DNA from: Pelodera strongyloides | Taxonomy: Eukaryota > Nematoda > Chromadorea > Rhabditida > Rhabditidae | Direction: 5' to 3' | DNA: 64,000 nucleotides | Assembly: GCA_036852015.1 (NCBI GenBank) | Contig: JAANDG010000569.1 | Coordinates: 30,071-94,070, forward strand | Translations under genes and position numbers: made by a program | In this document: positions 34,301-44,874 of the stretch, piece after piece | Position numbering within the stretch: the first letter of the stretch is position 1 | Layout of the letters: each line of letters starts with the position of its first letter | The notes under the pieces: model-generated | What the model was told of the DNA's origin: nothing | What the model saw: only the letters and a program-made list of their open reading frames with translations | Database searches by the model: none

Positions 34301-37300
34301 ATTGATAATAATACATTTCGTTGTTACCTTCAGGATAATGTATTATATTTACGCTTCAGTTACATAATATCCAAAAAAAAATTCGGGAAAATCTCCCAAA
34401 CCATGGGTGGGTGAATGCTTTTATGTCCACCAACCACCAAGGAAAACCATTTGGTGACCGGTACAGACGATTTGATGATCACTCCAATGCTGGGTGTTCC
34501 ACAAAATTGGTCACCACGTGGTCACTAGATGGTTTGGCCGACAGTAAAGTCGGGAACCGTCGCCAAATGGTTTCTTCTCTTTCCTATGTATATCCTTGCA
34601 TTTGGTTACTGTAGGACCGCCGACTCGCCGACGTGGCAAATGTGGATATTGACACTGATGTAACAATCACCGGAGATAATGTGAATACGACGACAATTAG
34701 GTTGGTCTCATTGGTTTTGCTGATTGCCTTGTTTTAAAGCGATGTAACAGTCGATTTTTGAAATGTACGTTGAACAACTCCCATGCATTCATGCAAAGCA
34801 GGGACGAATTGGGATAGATTATTTTAAGTATGCTCTTTTGCATGTCGTATATTGAAATTGAAATGCATTTGTTCAACATACGCACAGTATCATAAATACA
34901 CAGGGTTTCGGGAAACACATACTGGTGTTCCCCTCCCGACTATTTATTCTCTTTTTTTTACCCTTTTTGCTTTTCCAGTTCATGGGATTCAAGTCCCCTC
35001 CACCCGACGTTGATTGACACTCTGGTGAACAAGTGCGGATATAAGAAACCGAGAAAAATTCAAGCAGCTATGATCCCTCAGGTTAGGGGTTTCTGCCTAC
35101 TTTTCCAGTTTCCACTCTGAATTTGTCCCAGACGGAAAATTGAAATTCTTTCGATCTTTTTTTAGTTTTCTGCGAACATTATGTTGCGCGTTGTGCTTCA
35201 CAACGCAACTGATTAGGGTTAACCCTATTTTCCGTATATCCGCGTATTGTGAATTTGTGGACTGGTACTGTAGTCAGGCTAGGATATATATTTACTTCGT
35301 CACTGTATATGTTTACAAAGAGTTAATATAATATATCTGATTTCTTGTCTCACAGGTTATCTCTGGAAGAGACGTGGTTGGACACGCGGAAACAGGTTCA
35401 GGAAAGACTGCCGCTTTTGTACTGCCGATTATTAGTAAGGTAAGTAATGGTGTTTGCTGGTTCTGTTTGGATGGAGCCGGAGCCTTTTCGGTTGTTGTCA
35501 TGCATTCTTGCAATATATGATGTAAGGTAAAATGAAATTCAGAAATTTAGAGAGTGAGAGATACATAGTTAGAGTTAGAATACAAAATTTAAAGAGTGAA
35601 ATTTAGAGCGTATTCAAGTTTAAGTAAGAAAAAAGAGGCTGTGTTTTCTTTAGCTTTACCAGATTTGACTTGAGCTCAATTGTGATTCTGAATTAAGCCG
35701 TTTTCCGTTTGCGTTCAGATTCTGGAGATAAAAGACCAGCAACAACAGGGTGCTAGAAAACCGGCGAACGCACCCTATTGTCTTGTGCTTGCACCAACTC
35801 GTGAATTGGTCGAACAACTCTACGACCAGTTCAGGAAATTTGCAAATGGTTTGTGAATTTGCTTTCTTTTGTTTCATTTTTAATCGTTGAAGTGGGCGAA
35901 GTTGAAATGTCGGCCGGGTTTTGTAACGCATCGTGGAGAACGAAATTCTTACGTATTTATACTAATTTACTCGAATTTAACTCGATTTTTTCGTCTAATT
36001 TATTTTAATTTCCATAAGCTGCATAATAAAGCAGGTGTACGCACAATGTGTTTCAAAAACCGGCCGGTATTTCGCTTTGCTAGTTGAATACTTGAAGTGG
36101 GCTAGCGTTAATTTACCAACCAATCGGTTACGGTTCGGTTCGCCCCAAGTTGAACTTTGGTTAAACTATAACCGAAATTTCGAATTAGTGTGCGCCACTG
36201 AAAAGACAAGTGGTTTTTTACAGGCAAAAACACCGAATCATAGTATAAGCCATAAGCATAATGTGTACCATGTATAGATATTGTGTACAGATAAGTGGTA
36301 ACAGATTAGTGGTGATATGCGGCAAGTTTTTGTTTCTGAACATACAGCAGACCTGGAAAGCTTTAGTCTTTGTATGAATTGTATTTCAGAGACCATAGCA
36401 TAAAACACCCCGCCAAGTGCGGACGATCACCTCCCGATCCGTAATGTCAGTAATGTGACAAATTAGTCTAAATCACCTCCCCCAAAATTTTGAGATGCGG
36501 ACACCTAATTTATTCCCTGCTTCAGAGACGAGCGTACAAGTGCACCGTGCATACGGACAAATTGCGCGCCGACAAAACGCGGCCGATATTCTGGGCGGTT
36601 GCGATGTGCTGTGTGGATGCTTGGGAAGAGTATTTGACTTTTTGGATAATAGAATGGTGGGTTTGATGGCTTTCTGGCTCAGCTGATCTTTATTTAAATG
36701 AAGGTGCGGGTTCGACCCCCTGATCCCCGCTCCAGCAAATCCTCATTTTTTTATTTGTAGCCAAAATTTCATAGAAATTAGGGTCATCAGGTGTTGAAGG
36801 TATCCCAGAATGTACTACCAGCCCAGTATGCTCTTATATTGGAAAGGATGAGTATATGTATATGTTATGTGATTTTAAGGTGCTCACCTCTTCACTCCAA
36901 TTCCTGGTGATGGACGAGTGTGACCGTATGCTTGACCATACCGGACAGATGGAAGTGGAGAAGATCACGTGCATGCCTGGATTCCCGGGGGTCAGTTTCA
37001 ATTTAAAGCGAAATAACAGCCGGTTTTGAGCATTTGTTAACTTTAAAATGGAGTAACAGCCGGTTTTGAGAAAGCTTTCTTTACTTTAAAGCGGAATAAC
37101 GGCTGGTTTTGGGACATTTGTTAACTTTAAAGCGGAATAACAGCCGGTTTTGTGACATTTGTTGACTTTAAAGCGGAATAACAGTCGGTTTTTGTGACAT
37201 TTGTTAACTTTAAACTTGCAAGCGTAATAACAGCCAGTTTTAAGAGAGCTTTCTTTACTTTAAATCGGAATAACAGCCGGTTTTGTGACATTTGTTAACG

Positions 37301-40300
37301 TTAAGGTGTTTTCACCATTCTCGGTTTCCATCTCAAACAGTCTAAACCCGGTTTCCAGTTTCTGAATCTGCCCATATCGAGTCTGCCCTAAAGCGATAAC
37401 GCGATAGTATTCTAGAGTAATCAGATTCTGGTGCTTTAGCCTGAAAAACGTCAAACGATTATGTTGACGGCAACTTCTGGAGATGATTTCCGAACGACAT
37501 GCCAAAGTTTCCTGAAGCCAGAGTGAGTCTTGACTTGATTGCATTTTTTACGTTTTTTTTTCCAAATCCTGGCGGTGGTCAAATATCTTCATAATAATAA
37601 TAGAAACCGTACCGGAGATTAAGCGTATAAGAACAATATTAAACATTGGTCTTAGCTTAGGCTTAGGATTAGGCTTAGGATTAGGCGCCAGATGCCAGAA
37701 GCTATCATACTAATGTGAACACGATTGTGATGTGAACCATGCTCCCTTTCAGTTACGTGACCGTATCCAATGGAGTCGACGTGCAACTGAACAAGAGAGT
37801 CAGACATAACTTTGTGTTCGTGACCGGCATCAGAGAGAAGAACGAGGCAATTTACAAACTTCTCACTGAATCGGGTGGGTTATAGGGTATATTATAATTG
37901 TTGCAATTCACAGTTCACAGTGCAACTAACTAAGCTGTTTGCGGTTTTAGTCTCTGACTTTAGTTGCTGTTACAGAAAGTTTACTGGTTATGTTATATCT
38001 TACCAACCATGACACTTCTTTGAAGCTGAATACCGGGATTTTTTTAAATCATCGTAGACGGCTGCATTCTTATGCATTAAAGCGAAACACCGGCATGTTC
38101 TTGAAACGCATCCTGCACACCTGCATTCTTATGCAGCTTGGGCTTATGCAAAAGAAAGTAAAGTAGGATAAAAAATCGAGCTAAATTCGGGTAAATTAGC
38201 ATAAATATGTGAGAATTCCACGATGCGTTTCAAAAACCGGCCGGTATTTCGCTTTAATGCTAAATGAGTTGAATTGGGTTTCGATGTTTTAATTATAATA
38301 ATAAGTATGCCTGTTTGCATAAGAAAGCAGGTGCACTATCGACCGGTTTTTGCTCGCGCTAATTAAGTTACTCCTACAATCCTATGCCGGCGAAATGAGC
38401 GGGCGTCCTGCGAGAAGATTTGCACCCGCAGGACGTATTGCCAAAACCAACTATGTCAAAGTCAAATCAGCAAAGACTCCGAGTTCCGTGCGCCGCAAGG
38501 CAGGGTTGCTATAGCAATAGGATATACAGCTCGAAACATCGATAGGCTGGTCATGACATGCGTAGAAAAGACAATCGATGGACCACTCGGGTCACAGAAT
38601 GGCGTCCCCGAGATTACAAGCGTCCTCAAGGGCGACCGCCAACGAGATGGGCAGACCCGATGGTCAAATCATTTGGACGTGCATGGAATCGCATCGCAAG
38701 ATGCAGGTCTTCATGGCGTAGTTGCGACCTGCGCTGTTGGCGAGCTAACAGCTGATATAACGGTTCTTCAAGGTATTCAAGGTAAGGTAAGGTAATTAAG
38801 TTACATTTTACAGAGATGGCTGATAAGCGAACGCTTGTATTTGTGGCTACAAAGTTGAAAACGGATTCTATGGCCACTGATCTGTGTAAGAGAGACGTGA
38901 AGGCCATGAGCATCAATGGGTTGGTTATTGTGTTTTGTTCATGCTATTAAAACGAAATACCGGTCGGTTTTTGAAACGCATCGAGTACTCCTTCCTTTCC
39001 TAAGCTTCATATGCAAATGAGCATAAATTTGAATAAAAAATAGACCCCTTTTAGCATAGCTGCGTAAGAGTGCTAATATTTGAGATGCGTTTCAAAAACC
39101 GGCTGGTCTTTGCTTTAATTTTTGAAGAGGATCTATTTTCTAGTGATTTCCCCATAAGGGTTGACTTCTTCGTTGATGTGTTAGTGACTTTATCCTCACT
39201 CTCTAATTGCGCCCAAAATGGTGCATACTAATTGAGGTGTAACAAAGTTTTCTTTACCAAAAAAGATAACTAGTTCGTGATCATGAGACCAAGTTTCATC
39301 GAAAACCGTCACGATCTGGTCACCAAGTGGTCACTTACCAGTCCCCAGGTCGTAATGTAAAAAAAAAATTGGTGATGGAGTGTTTCGGCAATTGTTTCGT
39401 TTGCCTGAGTCGTTCCTTAGTTCCTTTTACTGCCTACGTCTGTATTCTTTCAGAGACCGGTCTCAGCAGCAACGTGAGATTGCGATGAAGAACTTTAGGA
39501 AAAATGTTACTACCGTGCTTATTGGAACCGACCTCTGCGAAAGGTAATCAATATGTTTGAGTATTGCGGCAACGAGAACTCCGCCGTCCTTAAAGATAAA
39601 GAGTACCGTATTATATCAACCGAATCCGCAGAAACGGTGCACCGGGTTGCGGCTCATTTATGAAGTGTCCTTGCCTCGACCAACTACCTAGATGTGCTGC
39701 GCCAGCGTCGGTGGACATCTTGGCCACTAGGGACGCTGAAAGCAAAATAGGGCCGTGTTTGAAACGCATAGAGTGCAATGTTTTGCAATTTTTAGAGGAC
39801 TTGATATCAACGGTCTCCAACACGTGGTCAACTTTGACGTGCCCGATGATAGGACCCGATTTGTGCACAGGTGTGTTAACTGCAATTGCAATTAGTCCTT
39901 ACAATTAGTCCCCATAAACTCCGAACACCAACTCCCAAAACCCATAATTACCTTTTTCTTATGACGGTTTCTCCGTCTAATTTGTCCAACTTTTTACGGA
40001 CCTTTTCGAGCTGAAAACATGTGTGGAAATATCAACCTAACTGGCATTTTATAATACGTCGCCTTTACCGGCTGATACTGGAAGCCGTATTGTACCTACT
40101 TTGGGAAGTTTTCGTATGATACGTTGGGAAGTTTTCGTATGATACGTATTTCCTAAATTTCCTATATATCCTATGCAAAGTATGTGCCCGTCCGCAAGCT
40201 TCGGGCACGCACTTTGTGTAGGATACATAGGAAATGCCTATCGTATGCAAATTTCCCAAAGTTGGTACAATACGGCTTTAATATACTGTAATTATGAGCA

Positions 40301-43300
40301 ACTGGTGTTTGGGCATCTGTGTCTTATGTGCTTCTTAACTTGATATGAAAGAATTACTAGTTTTCTGTGCAACAAACATAATCAATTGTTTTTCTAGAGC
40401 CGGTCGTACCGGCCGGGTTCAGGATGGACTTTCAACTACAATTATTGACGACAGTGATGACAAATGCATGCGGTTCTTGCCCGATTTGGTTAAAGTGAGT
40501 TTTGGGCAATTAACTAACATTCATTAGCCTAAGTCTAATTATCTGTCTTGCAATTAATTCTGTTGTTAAAGGGATAGGTTCATCTCAAATCACCTATCTT
40601 TTTATTGTTTTTATTAATAATAGCACAAATATCATTCACAATGAGAATTAAATCAATCACACAACCATACGCCTCGCAGAAGAAGCTTCCGTTATTGGAA
40701 ACTAGGTGATCGGAAGCCAAAATCTAAACACAAAAACTAATACCGTACACAGATCGCGCGGGCTAATGGCAATTAGCCAAGTGCTAATTAAATGATACTA
40801 CACCGTGGAAAATAATGATCTGCCGAGTGTAGTTTGTAACTTGGCTAATTGCCATTAGCCCGCGCGATCTGTGTACGGTATTAGTTTTTGCGTTTAGATT
40901 TTAGCTTCCGATCACCCAGTTTCCAATAAAGGAAGCTTCTTCTGCGAGGCGTATTGTTCTGTGATTGATTTACTTTTCATTGTGAATGATACTTGTGTTA
41001 TTATTAATAAAAACAATAAAAAGAGAGGTGATTTGAGATGAACCTATCCCTTTAAGGAGTTGTTCTAGTGTTATGTTTTTTTTTGTGTTAGATCATAGCG
41101 ATATTAAAGATTAAAGCCGTATTCTTCCTACTTTTGGAAACTTGCATGTGGTACGCAAATCCTATGCAACTTTGGCGCCCGTTCGGCAAGCTTCCGGCAC
41201 CAAATTTACATTGCCTATCATTTGCATATGTCCCAAAATAGGTACAATACCGCTTTAAATTTCACGATGAGGGGACACTGCGTGTAGTTTTGCATGTTCG
41301 TGGCTCCCGTTTCCCGTTCTTTAGTAAAAATGTGTATTATTATTTTTTTGTCTTCAGGCACTGGACGATGCTGGACAAGAAGTGCCGGATCGACTTCGGC
41401 AAATGTCGGAGAATCGTACGTTTTGCCTTTATTTGCCTCATTTTCGCGCTGCGCGCCTGAGCGCCGGGGTAAATAAATTATTCGATTGCTCTAACCAAAT
41501 TTAAGCAGACCCAATTGTTTAGCTCCTCCGATGACTACTGGACGCAGTCGAGATAGTTACGGCGGCGGTGGATCCAACTTCAGTTCCACCCGAGCGGGAG
41601 GTTATGAGGGAAGGGGACGAGGTGGAGGTGAGGATACACAGAAGCCAATTACCTAATTGCCTGAACCTAATTAGGCAATTAGAAAAAAAACCTGCTTGAA
41701 ACCTACCTAGAAAAAAGAAGAGGTAAACCCTAATCCTAATTAGAATTACCTATGGCGAGCGACATGAAAAATCTCAGAATTTCTCCCTCGTAGACATGAG
41801 TGTACGAGAAATACATCGGAAACGTATCATAGATAGGTAAACTTTCCCGAACCACCACCGGACCCACGCCCACCTGCTGGGAGCGCTGGGTTTATGTTCT
41901 GGATTACATGTGAAGTTGTTTCCTTCGAGACAGAAAATTCAGGGGAAAGAATTTCTAATTTTTGTTCTTGTTTCAGGCTTCCAAAGTTCTCGCGGAGGTG
42001 GTGGTTTTGGTATGTTTTGATCTTTGTGTTTGAGACTCCAGTCTCCTCATGTTTTGGGCCTCTGAGATTTTTAGTACAGCTGCGGATAGTGTCAGTGTTG
42101 AACGTGGCCTGGTTTTGAATTGTACGCTGGACAGCTCATTTTTCCCGTGTAATATGACTATCTGTATGTTCGTTTATATGAAACTATATTCCAAAGTTTC
42201 TGTGGTACGAATGAATTGCGTTTATTTTGGATGGCGAAAGTTGGCCTAATTATACCATCCAAGTGCCTGAAACGTAGAACAAAGTTGCGATCGCACAAAA
42301 TTTCAAACTCTTCTCCTTTATATTATAAGATTGTTCAGGTGGAGGTCGTGGTGGCGGCGGAAACGGCTATGGAGGTGATTCGGACTTCAGAGGCGGTCAG
42401 TCTAACGGAGGCTTTTCCGGAGGCGGTGGCGGTGGCTTCACGAGCACCCGCGGAAGGGGAGGTTACGGTGGATCGAGCGGTGGCAGAGGCGGATTTACAT
42501 CATCGAGAGGTTGGTTGGTAAAGTGTTTATTTCAAAAAAGTGAAGTCCGTGTAAACTAAATCATATTACTCAAAGAGTCAGCTGTATCTCACAGGTAAAG
42601 GACAACTCTTTTGCTATTTGTTTATTATTTTACTCTCTCTACTTTTACAATTCCTTATATTGATTAATTCTGTGGATGAAAAAATACACGGTTATATGTG
42701 GACACATTATTATTATTAGAGAAAAATACGGCTTATCTATGGATGCTTTATTATTTATAGAAATTTAGGAGGTTTCAACAGCTCGGGAGGCTCAGGAGGC
42801 TTTACCTCCGGTGGTTCGGGAGGTTTCACCTCATCGGGAGGCTCGGGAGGATTTACCTCGAGCGGAACCGGAGGCTTTGGTGGTGGACGAGGAGCCGCGT
42901 CAGGAGGTTTCACTTCGTCGGGTGGATTCACCTCTGCCAGAGGAGGAGGGACAGGAGGGTTTACTTCCGCGAGGGGAGGATTCGGCGGGAATTCCTCACA
43001 GAATGGAACGAATAATGACAGCGGTAGTGGAAGCGGAGGCGGATTTGGTGGAAGTTCGGCACCAATCTCGGGAGGATTTGGCGCGGTTGCGGCACAGAAT
43101 TCAGGTAGTTAATGGCGTAATGACGTATTACTTATTGATTATGAAGTAAGTCGTTGAAGGAATTAAGTTGTGAAGGAAAAATTATCCTTTTTGGTAGTAT
43201 CCGAGAAAATTGGTTGTAGTGAATATCAGTAGCATGGAATTTGTAGACAACAAACCATAAGCTCACTTTGAAATTGTATTGTAACCAGAGATTGAGTATT

Positions 43301-43974
43301 ATTATTATTGATTGTCTTGGTTTCGGTTGAAGTGTTGAGAATTAATGTTTTTTGTATTGACAGAGGCCGGAGCTGATTTCGACATCAGTGACGATAAGAC
43401 GCTCACCCCGACTCCGACTCCCGTCCCGGTGACGACGGGAGGGTTTGGAGCTGCCCCGGCCCCCAAAGATGACGACGCAAAGAAGGATGAGCCTAAGGAC
43501 GATTCTAAGGAGGATGCGGCTGCCAAAAGTTGGTATAGTCGGGAGATTTTTTTACGCATCACAAGTGTAATGCTCAATGCCCATGATTGTTCAGCAAAGT
43601 AATAATGATAATAATTTATTACGTCAGGGAGAAGCGCACAAAAGCCGACACAAAATGTTTGAAAAAAACAAGTGAGATCAGTTTAGAGGGAGATGAAGAT
43701 ATAGAAGTAGGATTACTGGGATTTTGATGTGTGAATAAAGTATATATCTGATAAATTGTCCGTCTCGTAGTAGTTTACTAATGTAGTGTGGTACAATGTG
43801 CAAAGGTAGTGCATAAGAGCGTACGTAAAACTGATGTAATTTTAAGATGCTGGTGAATGGCCAACCAAAGGTAGGTCATGCGGATTACGGTACCACTTTT
43901 CGAGTTTTTTTTTACAATTTGACTGGTTTTCAGAATCGGGCGATGAGCAGGAAAATGACGAGTGTGGATGGTAA
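26913..43974 (+). CDS. rde-12: Vasa/RDE-12-like DExD-box RNA helicase with RGG and FG repeats
   Basis: About 1204 aa. 33 exons: 26913-26971, 27415-27533, 28018-28101, 28307-28353, 28760-28811, 29253-29333, 30334-30454, 31475-31879, 32209-32372, 32651-32710, 33132-33191, 33342-33401, 33618-33682, 33950-34060, 34615-34700, 34979-35081, 35356-35439, 35719-35848, 36526-36656, 36880-36990, 37440-37522, 37753-37874, 38814-38919, 39454-39543, 39796-39870, 40398-40494, 41358-41415, 41523-41627, 41977-42009, 42339-42509, 42769-43104, 43364-43528, 43934-43974. N-terminal 1-460 is Arg/Gly/Tyr-rich and disordered. Core 525-900: AETGSGKT (570), PTREL (613), DECD (686), TAT (721), RGLD (845), HRAGRTGR (869). 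A Gly/Phe/Ser tail with GGFTS repeats (922-1140) follows, then an acidic end ...DECGW. In worms RDE-12 binds targets and Argonautes in RNAi; orthology is inferred from adjacency to LETM1 and this domain plan. No CCHC knuckles, unlike GLH proteins. Confidence 0.85.
27076..27263. mobile_element. MITE family A, copy 2
   Basis: Left end TTAAAGCGGAATGCCGGCCG, right end CCGGCCGGTATTTCGCTCTAA. Lies in helicase intron 1. The internal part is divergent and carries TGCATTTATGCAACG. Confidence 0.85.
27931..27998. repeat. dispersed repeat D, copy 1
   Basis: AATAATAATTTATTACATCA then GGGAG, GCGCACAAAAGCC and an A-rich end. The same order recurs at 43604-43672, both inside helicase introns. It ends about 20 bp before the exon at 28018. 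Confidence 0.65.
28195..28265. mobile_element. MITE family C, partial copy
   Basis: Left half only: ACGGGGTTTCCAAGTATCCC then CAATACTACC and TTTCTGC, ending about 40 bp before the acceptor at 28306. Confidence 0.65.
28834..29010. mobile_element. MITE family A, copy 3
   Basis: TTAAAGCGAATTACCGGCCG to CGGTATTTTGCTTTAA. The body contains ATGCAAATGAATAC and TAGCATAAAAAATT. It starts 22 bp after the donor of helicase exon 5. Confidence 0.85.
29391..29784. mobile_element. larger family A-related element
   Basis: TTAAAGCGAAATACCACCTG at the left and GACCGCTAATTCGCTTTAA at the right enclose about 360 bp unlike the other copies, with CATTTCAAATG and other short symmetric words. Family A-like termini with a longer body suggest a different subfamily. 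No transposase reading frame is visible. Confidence 0.65.
30097..30270. mobile_element. MITE family A, copy 4
   Basis: TTAAAGCGAAATACTGGCCG to CGGCCGATATTTCGCTTTAA in helicase intron 6. A well conserved representative of the family. Confidence 0.9.
31250..31365. repeat. TC/TTC-rich tract
   Basis: Pyrimidine-rich run ending in pure (TC)n, about 110 bp before the large RGG exon of the helicase gene. Confidence 0.85.
31973..32142. mobile_element. MITE family B, copy 3
   Basis: Starts TTAAAGCGGTGTAACG; the far side has CATACGCTTCAAAACCGG and a degraded end. Body words GCATTCCCGCATGC and GGAATACAGGGTCCG match other family B members. Lies in helicase intron 8. Confidence 0.6.
34430..34580. repeat. 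MITE-like family E, copy
   Basis: AAACCATTTGGTGACCGG at the left and GTCGCCAAATGGTTTCTTC at the right form terminal inverted repeats about 150 bp apart, with internal TTGGTCACCACGTGGTC. Ends about 35 bp before the acceptor of the helicase exon at 34615. Confidence 0.7.
34734..34916. mobile_element. MITE family B, copy 4
   Basis: Starts TTAAAGCGATGTAACAGTCG. The right end is unclear near 34916. Lies in helicase intron 15. Confidence 0.5.
35887..36079. mobile_element. MITE family A, copy 5
   Basis: Left terminus damaged (GAAATGTCGGCCGGGTTTTG), right terminus intact (CCGGCCGGTATTTCGCTTT). The body is in reverse orientation relative to copies 1 and 4 (CTCGAATTTAACTCGATT). Confidence 0.8.
36675..36745 (+). 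repeat. tRNA-like fragment
   Basis: TGGCTCAGCTGATC (A-box like) and GCGGGTTCGACCCCC (B-box like) about 25 bp apart, 18 bp after the donor of the helicase exon ending 36656. Too short between boxes for an intact tRNA; probably SINE debris. Confidence 0.4.
37001..37304. repeat. tandem array of a MITE terminus
   Basis: Seven copies of a ~41-44-bp unit, each carrying TTTAAAGCGGAATAACAGCC plus GGTTTTGTGACATTTGTTAAC-type sequence (given here in two parts). Copies start near 37002, 37042, 37085, 37126, 37167, 37209 and 37259. The unit resembles the left terminus of the TTAAAGCG elements. It begins 11 bp after the donor of the DECD exon. Confidence 0.85.
37652..37686 (+). repeat. short degenerate telomere-like array
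   Basis: About six units of TTAGGC/TTAGGA in the 230-bp intron between the exons for motif III and the following helicase segment. Confidence 0.75.
38077..38257. mobile_element. MITE family A, copy 6
   Basis: TTAAAGCGAAACACCGGCAT to CCGGCCGGTATTTCGCTTTAA-type right end; one left-arm mismatch cluster. Same intron as the LINE fragment at 38519. Confidence 0.85.
38519..38797 (+). mobile_element. RTE-type LINE 3'-end fragment
   Basis: Matches the last ~280 bp of the element at 57190-58200, including the coding part with [15 protein letters not shown] and the 3' tail GGTATTCAAGGTAAGGTAAGG. Its tail ends 16 bp before the acceptor of the helicase exon at 38814. Dead on arrival copy; no reverse transcriptase part. 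Confidence 0.85.
38947..39118. mobile_element. MITE family A, copy 7
   Basis: TTAAAACGAAATACCGGTCG to CCGGCTGGTCTTTGCTTTAA, beginning 27 bp after the donor of the helicase exon ending 38919. Confidence 0.85.
40084..40279. mobile_element. inverted-repeat element, AGCCGTATTGTACC termini
   Basis: The left arm AGCCGTATTGTACCTACTTTG and the right arm complement GTTGGTACAATACGGCTTT enclose a second inverted pair (GTGCCCGTCCGCAAGC and GCTTCGGGCAC). A 23-bp block around GGGAAGTTTTCGTATGATAC is duplicated in the left arm. Related to 41111-41258. Confidence 0.75.
40566..41055. mobile_element. long hairpin element in helicase intron
   Basis: 490 bp. Termini TTAAAGGGATAGGTTCATCT and its complement. Arms of roughly 210 bp are nearly identical and separated by about 55 nt (near 40783-40839). 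TTAA at both ends. Same terminal class as 9717-10078 but a different body. Confidence 0.85.
41111..41258. mobile_element. inverted-repeat element related to 40084-40279
   Basis: TTAAAGCCGTATTCTTCCTAC to GTACAATACCGCTTTAA (each partial), with the internal pair GCGCCCGTTCGGCAAGC and GCTTCCGGCACC. It lies 56 bp after the long hairpin 40566-41055, in the same intron. Confidence 0.7.
43604..43672. repeat. dispersed repeat D, copy 2
   Basis: ATAATAATTTATTACGTCAG then GGAG, GCGCACAAAAGCCGACAC and an A-rich end. Matches 27931-27998. It starts right after an in-frame stop that would end a read-through form of the helicase. Confidence 0.65.
43735..43741 (+). terminator. intronic poly(A) signal in helicase last intron
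   Basis: GAATAAAG lies inside the intron 43529-43933. Used with read-through of exon 32, it would give a protein ending about 25 residues past Lys-Ser-Trp (stop 43600-43602) without the acidic ECGW end. Confidence 0.35.
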
Positions 43975-44644
43975 ACGGTTGGCGGACCTCGTTAATTGCT
44001 GGTAATATAATGAATGGACAGGCCCATGGAAAAGTGATGTTCTGAGGTCCGTTCGATTTGTAGTCCGTTCGAACATGTCTGTTTTAAGTTTTCCAAACAG
44101 GGTACTTTTCTTTTACTAACTATAATACATTTGGTATGTGGTGATTAGTAACTATATATATTTGGTATGTGGTGATTATTAACTATATATACCCCATGAG
44201 CCTTCCCCTCAGAATTGGGCTTCAACTTGCTTGGTTGGTCTATTTTGTGTATTTATGAACAAATTGTGAGCTTTTATCTATATTTACTTAAAATAGTGTT
44301 GTTGGATTTCTCATAACTTATGACGTTGTTGCTAGTGCTGTCTATTTGGTAGAAGACAACAGTATCTCATGTGCTTTAGTAAACTTTGTATGGTATACAT
44401 AGTTGGAATATTCCCTTGTTTGGCAACTTTTCTAATTACTGGTGTTTTGTGGCACATTCTGCTATACTCTATTGTAGCGCTCCAAAATTTGCAGAATTGG
44501 TCATGCGAATCTGCTTAGAGGATAGCGTCACTAGGAAGTGCACCTTTTTGAATATATGCTGGCTACAATAAGAAAATTACAGTAACTTGTCTTTGCTCCT
44601 TGAGGCAGGAGCATGCTCAAAAGTTAAGCTACCTCGAATTTATA

Positions 44645-44750
44645 AAACAACTGGCGTAGCGCAGCCGTAGTTAAACGGTGCGTCAAACAGTCTTATAAGT
44701 GCGAAATAGCGTGATAGGGTTGGAGACGCTAGAAGATGCAGGGCCCTTAT
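44645..44750 (+). repeat. possible tRNA-derived repeat
   Basis: GGCGTAGCGCAGCCGTAGTT with AACGG resembles a D-arm, and GGGTTGGAGACGC about 45 bp later is a weak B box. Low support. Confidence 0.25.
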
Positions 44751-44874
44751 CACAACGGCTATTATACCATCAGTATTCAAAATATTCAAAAAGGAGCAAT
44801 TCATAGTGACCCTATCTCTTTAAGCACATCGTTTATTTCATATTCCCGGTTTCTCATTGTTAACTGTTGGTTTC

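Noticed and set aside
38553..38795. 80-codon plus frame and a 96-codon minus frame in a helicase intron
   Set aside because: These are frames of the LINE 3' fragment, not host genes.
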